Assembly (NCBI RefSeq): GCF_016427565.1
Contig: NZ_JAELXT010000005.1
Coordinates: 182,143-246,142 of the forward strand
DNA from: Microvirga splendida
GTDB taxonomy: Bacteria; Pseudomonadota; Alphaproteobacteria; Rhizobiales; Beijerinckiaceae
Length of the DNA: 64,000 nucleotides
Direction: 5' to 3'
The notes under the pieces were generated by a model that saw only the letters and a program-made list of their open reading frames with translations, was not told the DNA's origin and made no database searches. Position 1 is the stretch's first letter. Each line of letters starts with the position of its first letter. The translations under genes and the position numbers were made by a program. This document shows, piece by piece, positions 1 through 9,060 of this stretch.

Positions 1-581
1 AGCACCTGCGCCTGGATCGACACGTCGAGGGCCGAGACCGGCTCGTCCGCCACCACGAGCTTCGGCGAGAGCATGAGCGCGCGCGCAATGGCGATGCGCT
101 GGCGCTGTCCGCCGGAGAACATGTGCGGATAGCGGTTGTAGTGCTCGGGCCTCAGGCCCACCTTCGCCATCATCGCGCGTGCGCGCTCGGTGCGCTCTGA
201 AGCGGAGAGCTTGGTATTGATGGCCAGCGGCTCCTCCAGGATCGTGCCCACCTTTTTGCGCGGGTTGAGCGAGCCGTAAGGGTTCTGGAACACGAACTGC
301 ACCATGCGGCGCAGATCCTTGGCGTGGTTTGCCGGCGGGTTGACCGCATCGATGCCGTCGAGAGACAGCTCGCCCTCGGTGGGCTTCTCGATGAGCGTCA
401 CCATGCGGGCGAGCGTGGACTTGCCGCAACCGGATTCGCCCACGACCGCAAGGGTCTTGCCGGGCTCGATGGCAAAGGAAATGCCGCCGACCGCCTGCAG
501 TTCGGCCGGATCCTTGAACAGGCCGCGCTTGATTTTATAGACCTGCTTCAGGCCCTTGGCTTCGACAACGGGAGCCTTCAC
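1..581 (-). CDS. dppF: Dipeptide ABC transporter ATP-binding protein DppF, C-terminus off the window
   Basis: Second ATPase of the dipeptide importer; it pairs with DppD to power uptake through DppBC. Reading from a GTG at 581 gives [18 protein letters not shown], then Walker A GESGCGKS, signature FSGGQRQR and Walker [12 protein letters not shown], the typical order of DppF/OppF. The GTG overlaps the dppD stop by four bases (GTGA), which supports this start and translational coupling. The gene runs past position 1, so about 190 residues are visible and the oligopeptide-type C-terminal domain is missing. The family is certain; the exact peptide substrate is inferred from DppA. Confidence 0.93.
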   Translation of the reverse strand, partial: MKAPVVEAKGLKQVYKIKRGLFKDPAELQAVGGISFAIEPGKTLAVVGESGCGKSTLARMVTLIEKPTEGELSLDGIDAVNPPANHAKDLRRMVQFVFQNPYGSLNPRKKVGTILEEPLAINTKLSASERTERARAMMAKVGLRPEHYNRYPHMFSGGQRQRIAIARALMLSPKLVVADEPVSALDVSIQAQV

Positions 582-1594
582 GATGCAGCCTCCGTCCCAA
601 CGGGATGATCATGCTGGATCTCGGCGTTCCGGTTCGGGTCGCCGAGGGGATAGTGGCAGCGGATGTGACCGCCGGCCCAGGCGCGCAGGTCAGGGCGCAC
701 GCTGCGCGAATGCTCCGTGGCATAGGCGCAGCGCGGGCTGAACAGGCAGCCCTTCGGACGGTCGTAGAGGCCCGGCACCACGCCGGGGATCGTCGCGAGA
801 CGCCCGCCTTCGCTGCGCTCCGGCAGAGCCGCCAGGAGGGCCGCCGTGTAGGGATGCTGCGGCGAGGCGAAGAGGTCGGCAGCCGAACGCTCCTCCATGA
901 TCTGCCCCGCATACATCACCATCACGCGCTGCGCGGTGTCGGCCACCACGCCCATGTTGTGGGTGATCATGACGAGGCCCATGTTGCGCTCCTTCTGGAG
1001 CGAGATGAGCAGATCAAGGATCTGCGCCTGGATCGTCACGTCCAGGGCGGTCGTCGGCTCGTCGGCGATGAGCAGCTTCGGGTTACAGGCAATCGCCATG
1101 GCGATCATCACGCGCTGGTTCATGCCGCCCGAGAGCTGGTGCGGATAGGCCGATAGGCGGCTTTCCGGCGACGGAATTCCGACCTGACCGAGAAGCTCGA
1201 CGGCCCGGCGCTCAGCAGCCTTCCGGTCCATGCCCTCGTGCAGGCGCAGGGTTTCGGTCAGCTGGAACCCGATGGTGAAGGATGGGTTCAGGCTGGTCGT
1301 CGGCTCCTGGAAGATCATCGCGACGTCCTTGCCCGTGAGCTTGCGCCGGTCCTTGTCCGAGATCGTCAGGAGGTCGCGGCCGTTGAACGCGAGCTTGTCG
1401 GCGCGCACGCGGCCGGGGAAGGGGATGAGGCCCATGAGGGCCAACATCGTGACGCTTTTGCCGGAGCCGGATTCGCCCACGACGCCGAGAACCTCGCCCT
1501 CTTCGAGCGTGAGGCTCACGCCGTCGACGGCCCGCATGATGCCGCCTTGGGTCGGGAATTCGACCGACAGGTTTTCAATTTCAACAAGAGCCAT
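578..1594 (-). CDS. dppD: Dipeptide ABC transporter ATP-binding protein DppD
   Basis: Cytoplasmic ATPase of the DppABCDF importer, 338 residues, the usual size. Walker A GESGSGKS lies near residue 40, the signature LSGGMNQR near 155 and Walker [13 protein letters not shown] near 175. The C-terminal oligopeptide-transporter domain contains a cysteine-bearing stretch ([13 protein letters not shown]) as in OppD/DppD. The ATG at 1594 is two bases after the dppC stop, and the gene overlaps dppF by four bases, so dppCDF are coupled. No missing catalytic residue is seen. Confidence 0.95.
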   Translation of the reverse strand: MALVEIENLSVEFPTQGGIMRAVDGVSLTLEEGEVLGVVGESGSGKSVTMLALMGLIPFPGRVRADKLAFNGRDLLTISDKDRRKLTGKDVAMIFQEPTTSLNPSFTIGFQLTETLRLHEGMDRKAAERRAVELLGQVGIPSPESRLSAYPHQLSGGMNQRVMIAMAIACNPKLLIADEPTTALDVTIQAQILDLLISLQKERNMGLVMITHNMGVVADTAQRVMVMYAGQIMEERSAADLFASPQHPYTAALLAALPERSEGGRLATIPGVVPGLYDRPKGCLFSPRCAYATEHSRSVRPDLRAWAGGHIRCHYPLGDPNRNAEIQHDHPVGTEAAS

Positions 1595-1596
1595 GA

Positions 1597-2508
1597 TCAG
1601 CGCTTCAGTTTTGGATCGAGGGCGTCGCGAAGACCGTCACCCAGAAGATTGAAGGCAAGCACCGTGATGAGGATGGCGAGACCGGGGAAGGTCACGACCC
1701 ACCAGGCGCGGAGCACGAACTCGCGGGCATCAGCCAGCATGGTGCCCCATTCGGGAGACGGCGGCTGTGCCCCGAGGCCGAGGAAGCCCAGGGCCGCAGC
1801 GTCCAGGATCGCGGTCGAGATGCCGAGCGACGCCTGAACGATCAGGGGCGCGGTGCAGTTCGGCAGCACTTCCTTGAACATCAGGCGCGTCGTACCGGCG
1901 CCGCTGACGCGGGCGGCCGTCACGTAGTCCTTGGAGGTTTCGGTGATCACCGCCGCGCGGGCCAAGCGCACGTAATGCGGCAGGATGACCAGAGCGACCG
2001 CCAGCATGGCGTTCATCAGGCCCGGGCCCAGCACCGCCACGATTACGATGGCGAGCAGCAGGCTCGGCAGCGTGAGGATGATGTCCATCAGGCGCATGAT
2101 GAAGATCTCGGTCAGGCCGCGGAAGAAACCCGCCACGAGACCGAGCACCGTGCCGACCAGGATGGAGATCGCGACCACGAAGATGCCGATGAGGAGCGAC
2201 AGGCGCGCGCCGTAGATCAGGCGGGAGAGGATGTCGCGGCCGATTGGATCCGTGCCGAGCGGATAGGCAAGCGTGCCGCCTTCCTGCCAGAACGGGGGCT
2301 TGAGCGCGATCGAGGTGTCGGTCAGGTAGGGCGAGTGGGGCGCGAGCACGTCGGCCAGCAGCGCCACCAGCACGACGGCCACGATGACAACCAGACCGGC
2401 GACGGCGCCGTGATTGGCGCTGAAGTAGCCCCAAAACTCGCGCAAGGGGTGAGGAGGGGTGGCCGTCGGCGCTGCGACGGCCGGAGCTTCCATGGTTTCA
2501 GTGGTCAT
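1597..2508 (-). CDS. dppC: Dipeptide ABC transporter permease DppC
   Basis: Inner-membrane permease, 303 residues, which forms the translocation channel with DppB. It has an N-terminal cytoplasmic tail, a first membrane segment ([20 protein letters not shown]), the oligopeptide-permease linker with [19 protein letters not shown], and the EAA loop ([22 protein letters not shown]) that docks the ATPases. The frame stays open about 47 codons upstream, but the ATG at 2508 overlaps the dppB stop as ATGA and gives the usual N-terminus MTTETMEAP, so it is preferred. Confidence 0.94.
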   Translation of the reverse strand: MTTETMEAPAVAAPTATPPHPLREFWGYFSANHGAVAGLVVIVAVVLVALLADVLAPHSPYLTDTSIALKPPFWQEGGTLAYPLGTDPIGRDILSRLIYGARLSLLIGIFVVAISILVGTVLGLVAGFFRGLTEIFIMRLMDIILTLPSLLLAIVIVAVLGPGLMNAMLAVALVILPHYVRLARAAVITETSKDYVTAARVSGAGTTRLMFKEVLPNCTAPLIVQASLGISTAILDAAALGFLGLGAQPPSPEWGTMLADAREFVLRAWWVVTFPGLAILITVLAFNLLGDGLRDALDPKLKR

Positions 2509-3515
2509 CGCGTATGCCTGATGCGAGGATTGATGAGGCCGTAGGCGAGGTCGACGAGAAGGTTCACGCTCATGACAACCACACCGAGCAGCAGCGCGCC
2601 GCCCTGCAGGACGGGATAATCGCGCCGGAAGATGGCATCGATGAGCCATTTGCCCACGCCGGGCCAGGAGAAGATCGTCTCGGTCAGGATCGCGCCGGTG
2701 AACAGCACGCCGATCTGCAGGCCGATCACGGTCACGACCGGGATCAGCGCATTGCGCAGGGCGTGGAGGGCGACGATCCGGAAGCGCGAGAGGCCCTTGG
2801 CCTTGGCGGTGCGGATGTAATCCTCGCCGAGAACCTCCAGCATGGCCGAGCGGGTCATGCGGGCGATCACCGCAAGCGGCACCGTGCCCAGCACGATGGT
2901 GGGCAGGATCAGGTGCTCGACCGCCGACCAGAAGGCCTCCGGCTCATCGGATAGGAGCGTGTCGATCAGCAGGAAACCGGTGATCGGCTCAATGTAGTAG
3001 AGCACGTCGAGGCGGCCCGAGACGGGCGTCAGGTCGAACTGCACCGAGAAGAGCAGGATGAGGATGAGGCCCCACCAGAAGATCGGCATGGAATAGCCGG
3101 CAAGCGAAATGCCCATGACTCCGTGATCGAAGATCGAGTTTCGCTTGATGGCCGCGATAATGCCGGCCGGAAGGCCGAGAAGAAGAGCGAAGATGATCGC
3201 GCAGGTGGCGAGTTCTATGGTTGCCGGGAACAGCGCCGCGAACTCGCTCAGCACCGGCTCCTGCGTAATCATCGACTTGCCCAGGTCCCCCTGGAGGACG
3301 CGGGACAGGTAGATCCCGTACTGCACGAGGATTGGCTGATCGAAGCCGTACACCTTGCGCAGTTCTTCGAGGCGGGCGGGATCGATACCGCGCTCGCCTG
3401 CGAGAGTTTCAATCGGATCGCCCGGCACGAGGCGGATCAGGAAGAAGGCCAGCAGCGTGATTCCGAGGAAGGTCGGAATGATCAGGCTGACGCGGGTGAG
3501 AATGAATCTGAGCAT
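2505..3515 (-). CDS. dppB: Dipeptide ABC transporter permease DppB
   Basis: Inner-membrane permease of the Dpp importer, 336 residues. The family hallmarks are visible: N-terminal MLRFILTRVSLIIPTFLGIT, the periplasmic segment LVPGDPIETLAGERG, six predicted membrane helices, and the EAA motif LTETIFSWPGVGKWLIDAI near the C-terminus. It lies 65 bases after dppA, separated by an attenuator-like hairpin, and overlaps dppC by four bases. Confidence 0.95.
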   Translation of the reverse strand: MLRFILTRVSLIIPTFLGITLLAFFLIRLVPGDPIETLAGERGIDPARLEELRKVYGFDQPILVQYGIYLSRVLQGDLGKSMITQEPVLSEFAALFPATIELATCAIIFALLLGLPAGIIAAIKRNSIFDHGVMGISLAGYSMPIFWWGLILILLFSVQFDLTPVSGRLDVLYYIEPITGFLLIDTLLSDEPEAFWSAVEHLILPTIVLGTVPLAVIARMTRSAMLEVLGEDYIRTAKAKGLSRFRIVALHALRNALIPVVTVIGLQIGVLFTGAILTETIFSWPGVGKWLIDAIFRRDYPVLQGGALLLGVVVMSVNLLVDLAYGLINPRIRHTR

Positions 3516-3526
3516 CGTCTGAACGT

Positions 3527-3561
3527 AAAAAGGCGGAGCGGCTCGAAAAAGCCGCTCCGCC
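3527..3561 (-). terminator. Intrinsic terminator/attenuator between dppA and dppB
   Basis: On the minus strand the 12-bp perfect stem GGCGGAGCGGCT/AGCCGCTCCGCC (3532-3561) with a 6-nt loop is followed by a run of five T, just after the dppA stop. It probably ends most transcripts after dppA, so that the binding protein is made in excess over the membrane parts, a common arrangement in ABC operons. The structure is seen; the attenuating role is inferred. Confidence 0.8.
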
Positions 3562-3580
3562 GTAGGTTGAAGGGATTAGC

Positions 3581-5182
3581 TTACTTGCCCTTGATGTCCA
3601 CGCCGTAGAAGGTGTGGCGACCGAAGGGCGAGAGCTTGAAGTCCACGACTTCCTTGCGGATCGGCTTCAGCTGCACGGCGTGAGCCACCGTGAACCAGGG
3701 AGCCTGCTCCTTGAAGATCTTCTGTGCTTCTTCGTAGAGCTTGGTGCGCTCGGCCTGGTCCGTGGTGACCTTCGCCTTCGTCACGAGATCGTCGAAGGGC
3801 TTGTAGCACCACTTGGCGATGTTGGAGCCCGAGTTGCTCTGCGCCGAGGCGCAGCCCAGCAGGGTGTGCAGGAAGTTGTCCGGATCGCCGTTGTCGCCGG
3901 TCCAGCCGAGCTGAGCCATCTGGTGCTCGCCGGCCTGAGCCCGCTTGCGGTACTCACCCCACTCGAAGCTCTTGATCTCGGCCTTCACGCCGATCTTGGC
4001 GAGGTCGGCCTGCATGAGCTCGGCGATGCGGCGCGCATTCGGGTTGTACGGACGCTGCACCGGCATGGCCCACAGGTCGGTCTCGAGACCGTTCGGGTAG
4101 CCAGCCTCGGCGAGCAGCTTCTTGGCCGCTTCCGGGTTGTACTCGTCTTCCTTCACGTTCTCGTTGTACGACCACATGGACGGCGGGATCGGGTTCTTGG
4201 CCGGAACGCCCGAGCCGAGGAACACGGCGTCGACGATCGCCTTCTTGTTCATGGCCATGTTGAAGGCCTTGCGGACGCGCACGTCGTCGAAGGGCTTCTT
4301 CGTGGTCTGATAGGCGAGGTAGCCGACGTTCAGGCCGGGCTGCTCGAGGATCTGGACGTTCTGGTCCTTCTTCATGGCCTCCAGGTCAGCCGGGTTCGGA
4401 TACGGCATGACATGGCACTCGCCCTTCTGGAGCTTCGCCCAGCGCACGGAAGCGTCCGGGGTGATCGAGAAGACGAGGTCATCGAGGGGCGCCTTGCCGC
4501 GGAAATACTCGGGGAAGGCCTTGTAGCGGATGATCGCATCCTTCTGGTAGTTGACCAGAGAGAACGGACCCGTGCCGATCGGCTCTTGGTCGATCTTCTC
4601 GGGCGTGCCGGCCTTCAGCATGGCATCGGCGTATTCCTTCGACTGCACGCTCGCCCACATCATGGCGAGGTTGGCCAGGAACGGAGCCTCAGGGCGGTTC
4701 AGGGTGATGCGAACCGTGTGGTCGTCAACCTTCTCCACCGACTTCAGCAGGGCGGGCATGCCCATGTCGTTGAAGTAGGAGTGGTTCGGGCTGGTGACCT
4801 TGAAGTAGGGATTCTCTTCCTTCCACTGACGCTCGAACATGAACACGATATCGTCGGCGTTCATGTCGCGTGTCGGCTTGAAGTTCTTGTTGGAGTGCCA
4901 CTTCACGCCCTTGCGGAGGTTGAAGGTGTAAACCGTGCCGTCGGGGGAGACCGTCCAGCTCTCGGCGAGGCTCGGCATCACCTTCGTGCCGCCGCGCTCG
5001 AATTCGACGATGCGGCTGTAGATCTGCTCGGCGGCGTCGAAGGACGTGCCGGTCGTGTTCACGCCGGGGTAGAAATTCTCCGGGCTGCCTTCCGAGCAGT
5101 AGACGAGGGTCTTGGCGGCCAGCGGAGCGGCGGCCAGGAAGGCCGGAACGCAGATGGCTGCGAAAAGGGCTGATTTTTTCAT
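3581..5182 (-). CDS. dppA: Periplasmic dipeptide-binding protein DppA
   Basis: Solute-binding protein of the Dpp importer, SBP family 5, 533 residues. A signal peptide (MKKSALFAAICVPAFLAAAPLAA) ends at about residue 23. The mature protein opens with KTLVYCSEGSPENFYPG and contains stretches almost identical to enterobacterial DppA, such as LWAMPVQRPYNPNARR and GWTGDNGDPDNF, as well as RKGVKW and ITPDASVRWAKLQ. It is first in the operon. The upstream 255 bases (5183-5437) separate it from the histidine-kinase gene and should hold its promoter; a GAGGA ribosome site lies about 12 bases before the ATG. Peptide or haem transport are the known roles of the family. Confidence 0.96.
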   Translation of the reverse strand: MKKSALFAAICVPAFLAAAPLAAKTLVYCSEGSPENFYPGVNTTGTSFDAAEQIYSRIVEFERGGTKVMPSLAESWTVSPDGTVYTFNLRKGVKWHSNKNFKPTRDMNADDIVFMFERQWKEENPYFKVTSPNHSYFNDMGMPALLKSVEKVDDHTVRITLNRPEAPFLANLAMMWASVQSKEYADAMLKAGTPEKIDQEPIGTGPFSLVNYQKDAIIRYKAFPEYFRGKAPLDDLVFSITPDASVRWAKLQKGECHVMPYPNPADLEAMKKDQNVQILEQPGLNVGYLAYQTTKKPFDDVRVRKAFNMAMNKKAIVDAVFLGSGVPAKNPIPPSMWSYNENVKEDEYNPEAAKKLLAEAGYPNGLETDLWAMPVQRPYNPNARRIAELMQADLAKIGVKAEIKSFEWGEYRKRAQAGEHQMAQLGWTGDNGDPDNFLHTLLGCASAQSNSGSNIAKWCYKPFDDLVTKAKVTTDQAERTKLYEEAQKIFKEQAPWFTVAHAVQLKPIRKEVVDFKLSPFGRHTFYGVDIKGK

Positions 5183-5437
5183 TACCTTTGGTCCTCTGAG
5201 ACGGCTCTACTCATGGCCGTTCTGTGACGGAGTTAAGGTGCGAAGCCCCGATATTGTCAATCTGTCCATGCAACAATGGATAATTTTTAGAGGAAATTTA
5301 CCATTTTCTGCCCGCGCGGCAGCGCAAAACAGAGCGTTTTGGGGTCAATTTTCCGCGATTCTTCACAATCTGGACGATTTTCTATTGGGCAGGCTTGTCC
5401 ACAACCGGGCTGGGCATCGGCCCGGCAGGAAAGACCA

Positions 5438-7339
5438 TCATTTCTGCCCCCGCTTGGTCGCCTCGCCGACCTTGGTGGCGAGATCGGTGCGGCTGAACGG
5501 CTTGTGCAGCATCAGATAGCCGTCCGGAACGCGCTTGGGATCGGCGTATCCGGTGACGAGCAGGATGCCGAGGCCGGGACGCACCTCGCGGGCCTTGTCG
5601 GCGAGCTCGGTTCCCGTCATGCCCGGCATGGCGAAGTCCGCGATCAGCACGTCGAGCTGATCGTCGGCCTTCAGGATGTCGAGGGCCGACGATCCGTCGG
5701 CCGCTTCCACGACCCGGTGGCCCATCTCGTTCAGGTAGGCCGCCGTGACCGTGCGCACCTCCGCATCGTCATCCACGAGCAGGATGCGCACCTTGGGAGC
5801 ATCTGGGGCAATGGACTGCTCCTCGTGGTGTCCGTCGTCCTGCGCCTTCGCGGCGCGCGAAAGGTAGAGCTCCACGGTCGTCCCGGCCCCGACCGTGCTG
5901 TGGATCGTCACCGTGCCGCCGGATTGCTGCGCCAGGCCGTAGACCATGGGAAGTCCCAGGCCCGTGCCTTTGCCCACCTCCTTGGTGGTGAAGAAGGGTT
6001 CCAGCACCCGCGCCAGCACTTCCGGCGGAATGCCCATGCCGGTATCCGCCACCGAGATCACCACGTAATCCCCTCCGGCGAGATCGGTGATCCGGTCTTC
6101 CTCGACCGCCTCGTTCCGCGTGGAGAGGGTGAGAACTCCGTTCTCCGCCATGGCATCGCGGGCATTGATGCACAGGTTCAGGATGGCGAGCTCGAGTTGG
6201 TCCGGGTCGACCATGGCGGCCCAGAGTTCGTCCGTGAGATGTCGCTCGATCCGAATCACGCCGCCGAGCGTGCGGGTCAGCAGGTCGCTCATGCCGGTGA
6301 TGACCTGGTTCACGTCCACGGCCTGCAATCTCAGGTCCCGCTGGCGGCTGAAGCTCAGGAGCCTCTGGGTCAGGGACGCGCCCCGTTCCGCCGCATAGGT
6401 GGCGTTCTGCAGAAGACGCGTGAGGCGCGGATCGTCGGGTGCCCGGCGCGAGGCGAGATCCAGGCTGCCCAACACCGCCATCAGCAGGTTGTTGAAATCG
6501 TGCGCCACGCCGCCGGCGAGGGTGCCGAGCGCCTGCATCTTGTCGGCCTGGCGCAGGCGCATCTCCATCAGCTTGCGCTCCGTGATGTCGCGCTCGATCG
6601 TGGCTAGGTTGGCGACGCTGCCCTGCTCGTCCAGAATCGGGATGTGGTTGATGAGAAGCCACTGCGTCTTGCCGTCGGGCAGCGTGCGCTCCTCGATCAC
6701 CTCGTCGGGCTGGCGCGCTTCGATAGCGCGGCGCTCCGCCTCCTCGATCATCGCCGCCCGCTCCGGGGAGACGTAATCCCTTTCCTTGCGGCCGAGGCAG
6801 TCGACGGCCGCGCATCCGAGGCTTTTCGCCTTGCCGGCGTTCAGGCGCACGAAGCGGCCTTCCGGATCCTTGAACGAGATCAGGTCGCCCGTGCTCTCCA
6901 TGAGCCCGTGCAGGAGCGCGCGCTCGGTGTCGAGCTCCCGGGCCAGCAGGCGCCTCTGGTAGGCGGCGGCAACCATGTTGGAGAGGGCGGTGGGATCCCA
7001 GGGCTTGGGCACGTAGGCCATGATGCGGCCCTTGTTGACCGCGCCGATGACTGCCTTCAGGTCCGCATAGCCCGTGAGAAGGATCGCCTCGGCATCCGAC
7101 ACGCTTCGCGCCTTGGCGAGGAACTCGTCGCCCTGCATCTCCGGCATGCGCTGATCCGAGATGATGATGGCGACCTCCGGCTCGCGGCGAAGGATGTCCA
7201 GGGCCTGGACGGGAGACGAGGCCGTCAGCACCCGGTAATCGTTCTCGAACAGGTCCTCGAGGGCGATCAGGATATCGGGTTCATCGTCGACGACGAGGAT
7301 CGTGCCATTCGTTGAAGTCATCTCGCTCGGCAAGGTCAT
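5438..7339 (-). CDS. Hybrid histidine kinase REC-PAS-HisKA-HATPase-REC
   Basis: Soluble 633-residue sensor kinase without membrane segments. Receiver 1 spans about 12-130 (phosphoacceptor Asp62, Lys112 in YVPKPW) and PAS about 145-258. The phosphoacceptor His280 is in GGVAHDFNNLL, followed by an N-box (LCINARDAM), G boxes (ADTGMGIP, GKGTGLGL) and a C-terminal receiver at about 517-630 with Asp568. All key residues are present. It is the last gene of the chemosensory block and its ATG overlaps the previous kinase stop (ATGA). Because no response regulator with an output domain follows, its final partner is unknown. It may take phosphate from CheA or the preceding kinase through receiver 1. Confidence 0.9.
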   Translation of the reverse strand: MTLPSEMTSTNGTILVVDDEPDILIALEDLFENDYRVLTASSPVQALDILRREPEVAIIISDQRMPEMQGDEFLAKARSVSDAEAILLTGYADLKAVIGAVNKGRIMAYVPKPWDPTALSNMVAAAYQRRLLARELDTERALLHGLMESTGDLISFKDPEGRFVRLNAGKAKSLGCAAVDCLGRKERDYVSPERAAMIEEAERRAIEARQPDEVIEERTLPDGKTQWLLINHIPILDEQGSVANLATIERDITERKLMEMRLRQADKMQALGTLAGGVAHDFNNLLMAVLGSLDLASRRAPDDPRLTRLLQNATYAAERGASLTQRLLSFSRQRDLRLQAVDVNQVITGMSDLLTRTLGGVIRIERHLTDELWAAMVDPDQLELAILNLCINARDAMAENGVLTLSTRNEAVEEDRITDLAGGDYVVISVADTGMGIPPEVLARVLEPFFTTKEVGKGTGLGLPMVYGLAQQSGGTVTIHSTVGAGTTVELYLSRAAKAQDDGHHEEQSIAPDAPKVRILLVDDDAEVRTVTAAYLNEMGHRVVEAADGSSALDILKADDQLDVLIADFAMPGMTGTELADKAREVRPGLGILLVTGYADPKRVPDGYLMLHKPFSRTDLATKVGEATKRGQK

Positions 7340-9060
7340 GAAACAATCTGCCTCGGGATCGTGATGACGAAGCTGGCGCCGCCCGCCGGCCCTGCCGTCA
7401 CCGTGATCGACCCCTTGTGGGCCTGGACCACGCTATAGGCGATGGCCAGCCCAAGTCCAGTTCCAGACCCGACGGGCTTGGTGGTGAAGAACGGCTCGAA
7501 GATGCGTTCCCGCAATTCAGGTGATATTCCCGGCCCCGTATCGGTGATCCTGATCGTATAGGTTGTCTCGTTACTCTCGGTTTCAATGTCTATGCCGCCG
7601 GTTCCCTTGATGGCGTCGGCGGCATTGCCGACGATGTTCATCACGACTTGATTGAGCAGCGCCGGCGAGCAGTAGAGGTCCGAAACCGCATTGTAGCGGC
7701 GGCGCACGTCGATCCGGGTGCCGAGCTTGTGCCCTAGGAGGGCCAGCACGGTCTCAATCGATTCGGGCACGTTGACGGTCTGGAAATCGCCTTCGTCCAG
7801 GCGTGAGAAGCGCCGCAGGTTCAGGACCAGTTCCTGGATCCGGCCGAGCCCCAGCTTCATGGCGCCGATCCGGTCGCGGGACTTCTGAACCTGCCGCTCG
7901 AGGCCGGCCTCAGGCGGCACCTTGGCGGCGATCTCCGTCAGAAGCCGCTCCACCGTTCCCTGGTGGGCCTGGATGAAGGCCAGGGGATTGTTGATCTCGT
8001 GGGCGATGCCGGCCACCAGCTCGCCGAGAGAGGCCATCTTGGCGGCCTGAACCAGCTGGGCCTGGGTTCCCTTCAGAAGGTCGTTGGCCTCCTCCAGCTC
8101 GCGATTCGCCTTGGCGAGGGCATCGGCCGAGGCGGCTTCGGCCCGGGCCCGAGCGAGGGCGATCTCGCGCTCGCGCAGCTCCGCCTCGATGCGCCAGTTC
8201 TCGTCCTGCATGAGCTTGCGCCGCACGAGCGCACGGATGCGCACCCGCATCCCGTCGGCTTCGATGTTGGAGGGAACGATGTCGTCCACGCCCGCGGAAA
8301 AGGCCCGGGCGAGCAGGTTGCCGCCCTCCTCGTTGCCGAGGCCCACGATGGCGAAGCTCGGAGCGTCCACTCCCGGCAGAGGCGCCAGGCCCCGGTAGAC
8401 GTTGAGCTGCCGGCACAGCTCGATGCCGTCGAAGCCCGGGCTGAACAGGTTCACCAGGATGCAGTCCCAGGTGGCGTCGCTGGAGCGCACCAGCCGGAGA
8501 GCCTCGGCGGGATCCGCCGCGGTCGTCACCGCATAGCCCTCGTGGGCCAGCATGTTCTGGAGGTAGGTGCGCTGCGTGAGGCTGTCGTCCACGATCAGGA
8601 TGCAGGCCCGGCGGAACGTTCCGAAACTCGGAGATTGCCGCTCCTCCCGCGAGTCGCCGACCGGCAGCGACCGCCGGCGCAGCAGCGCCTTGATGCGCAG
8701 GAGGATCAGCTCCTGTTCGGCGGATTTGGAGATGTAGGCGTCGGCTCCGCTCTCCAGACCCTGCCGCTCGACGGTGCGTTCGCGAGCCTCCGTGAGCATG
8801 ATCACGGGAATGGCCCGGGTGCGGACGTTCAGGCGCATCTGCCGGGTCAGCTCATCCCCGTTCATGCCCGGCAGGTGAAAATCGGCGATGACGAGGTCGG
8901 GGAGCTTCTCATTGAGCCCATCCAGGGCGGCCTCCGCGGTCGAACGCCAGGAGACATGGAAGCCGTTCGTTTCCAGCATGTGGCGGAGCTGCAGGGCCTG
9001 GGTCTCCGAGTCCTCGACAAGAAGGATTTCTGCAGCCTGTGTCATGGAGCCTGCGCTCAT
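7336..9060 (-). CDS. Histidine kinase with two N-terminal receivers, the second degenerate
   Basis: A 574-residue cytoplasmic kinase. Receiver 1 (about 10-128) has Asp60, Thr90 and Lys112. Receiver 2 (about 152-280) keeps the acidic pair (IVDDS) but has Asn204 where the phosphoacceptor Asp belongs (ILVNLFSPG), and lacks the conserved Thr and Lys, so it should not be phosphorylated. A coiled coil (about 285-340) leads to the HisKA domain with His354 (AGIAHEINNPL), then an N-box (IVGNAADAI) and GSGTGLGLAI. The ATG at 9060 overlaps the cheB stop (ATGA), which sets the start; the frame stays open further upstream but there it would lie inside cheB. It sits where Wsp-type operons carry wspR. Confidence 0.9.
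   Translation of the reverse strand: MSAGSMTQAAEILLVEDSETQALQLRHMLETNGFHVSWRSTAEAALDGLNEKLPDLVIADFHLPGMNGDELTRQMRLNVRTRAIPVIMLTEARERTVERQGLESGADAYISKSAEQELILLRIKALLRRRSLPVGDSREERQSPSFGTFRRACILIVDDSLTQRTYLQNMLAHEGYAVTTAADPAEALRLVRSSDATWDCILVNLFSPGFDGIELCRQLNVYRGLAPLPGVDAPSFAIVGLGNEEGGNLLARAFSAGVDDIVPSNIEADGMRVRIRALVRRKLMQDENWRIEAELREREIALARARAEAASADALAKANRELEEANDLLKGTQAQLVQAAKMASLGELVAGIAHEINNPLAFIQAHQGTVERLLTEIAAKVPPEAGLERQVQKSRDRIGAMKLGLGRIQELVLNLRRFSRLDEGDFQTVNVPESIETVLALLGHKLGTRIDVRRRYNAVSDLYCSPALLNQVVMNIVGNAADAIKGTGGIDIETESNETTYTIRITDTGPGISPELRERIFEPFFTTKPVGSGTGLGLAIAYSVVQAHKGSITVTAGPAGGASFVITIPRQIVS

Noticed and set aside
5405..5425. CCGGGC...GCCCGG hairpin as terminator of the last kinase gene
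   Set aside because: Short stem with a 9-base loop and no T-run; not better than chance in this GC-rich DNA.
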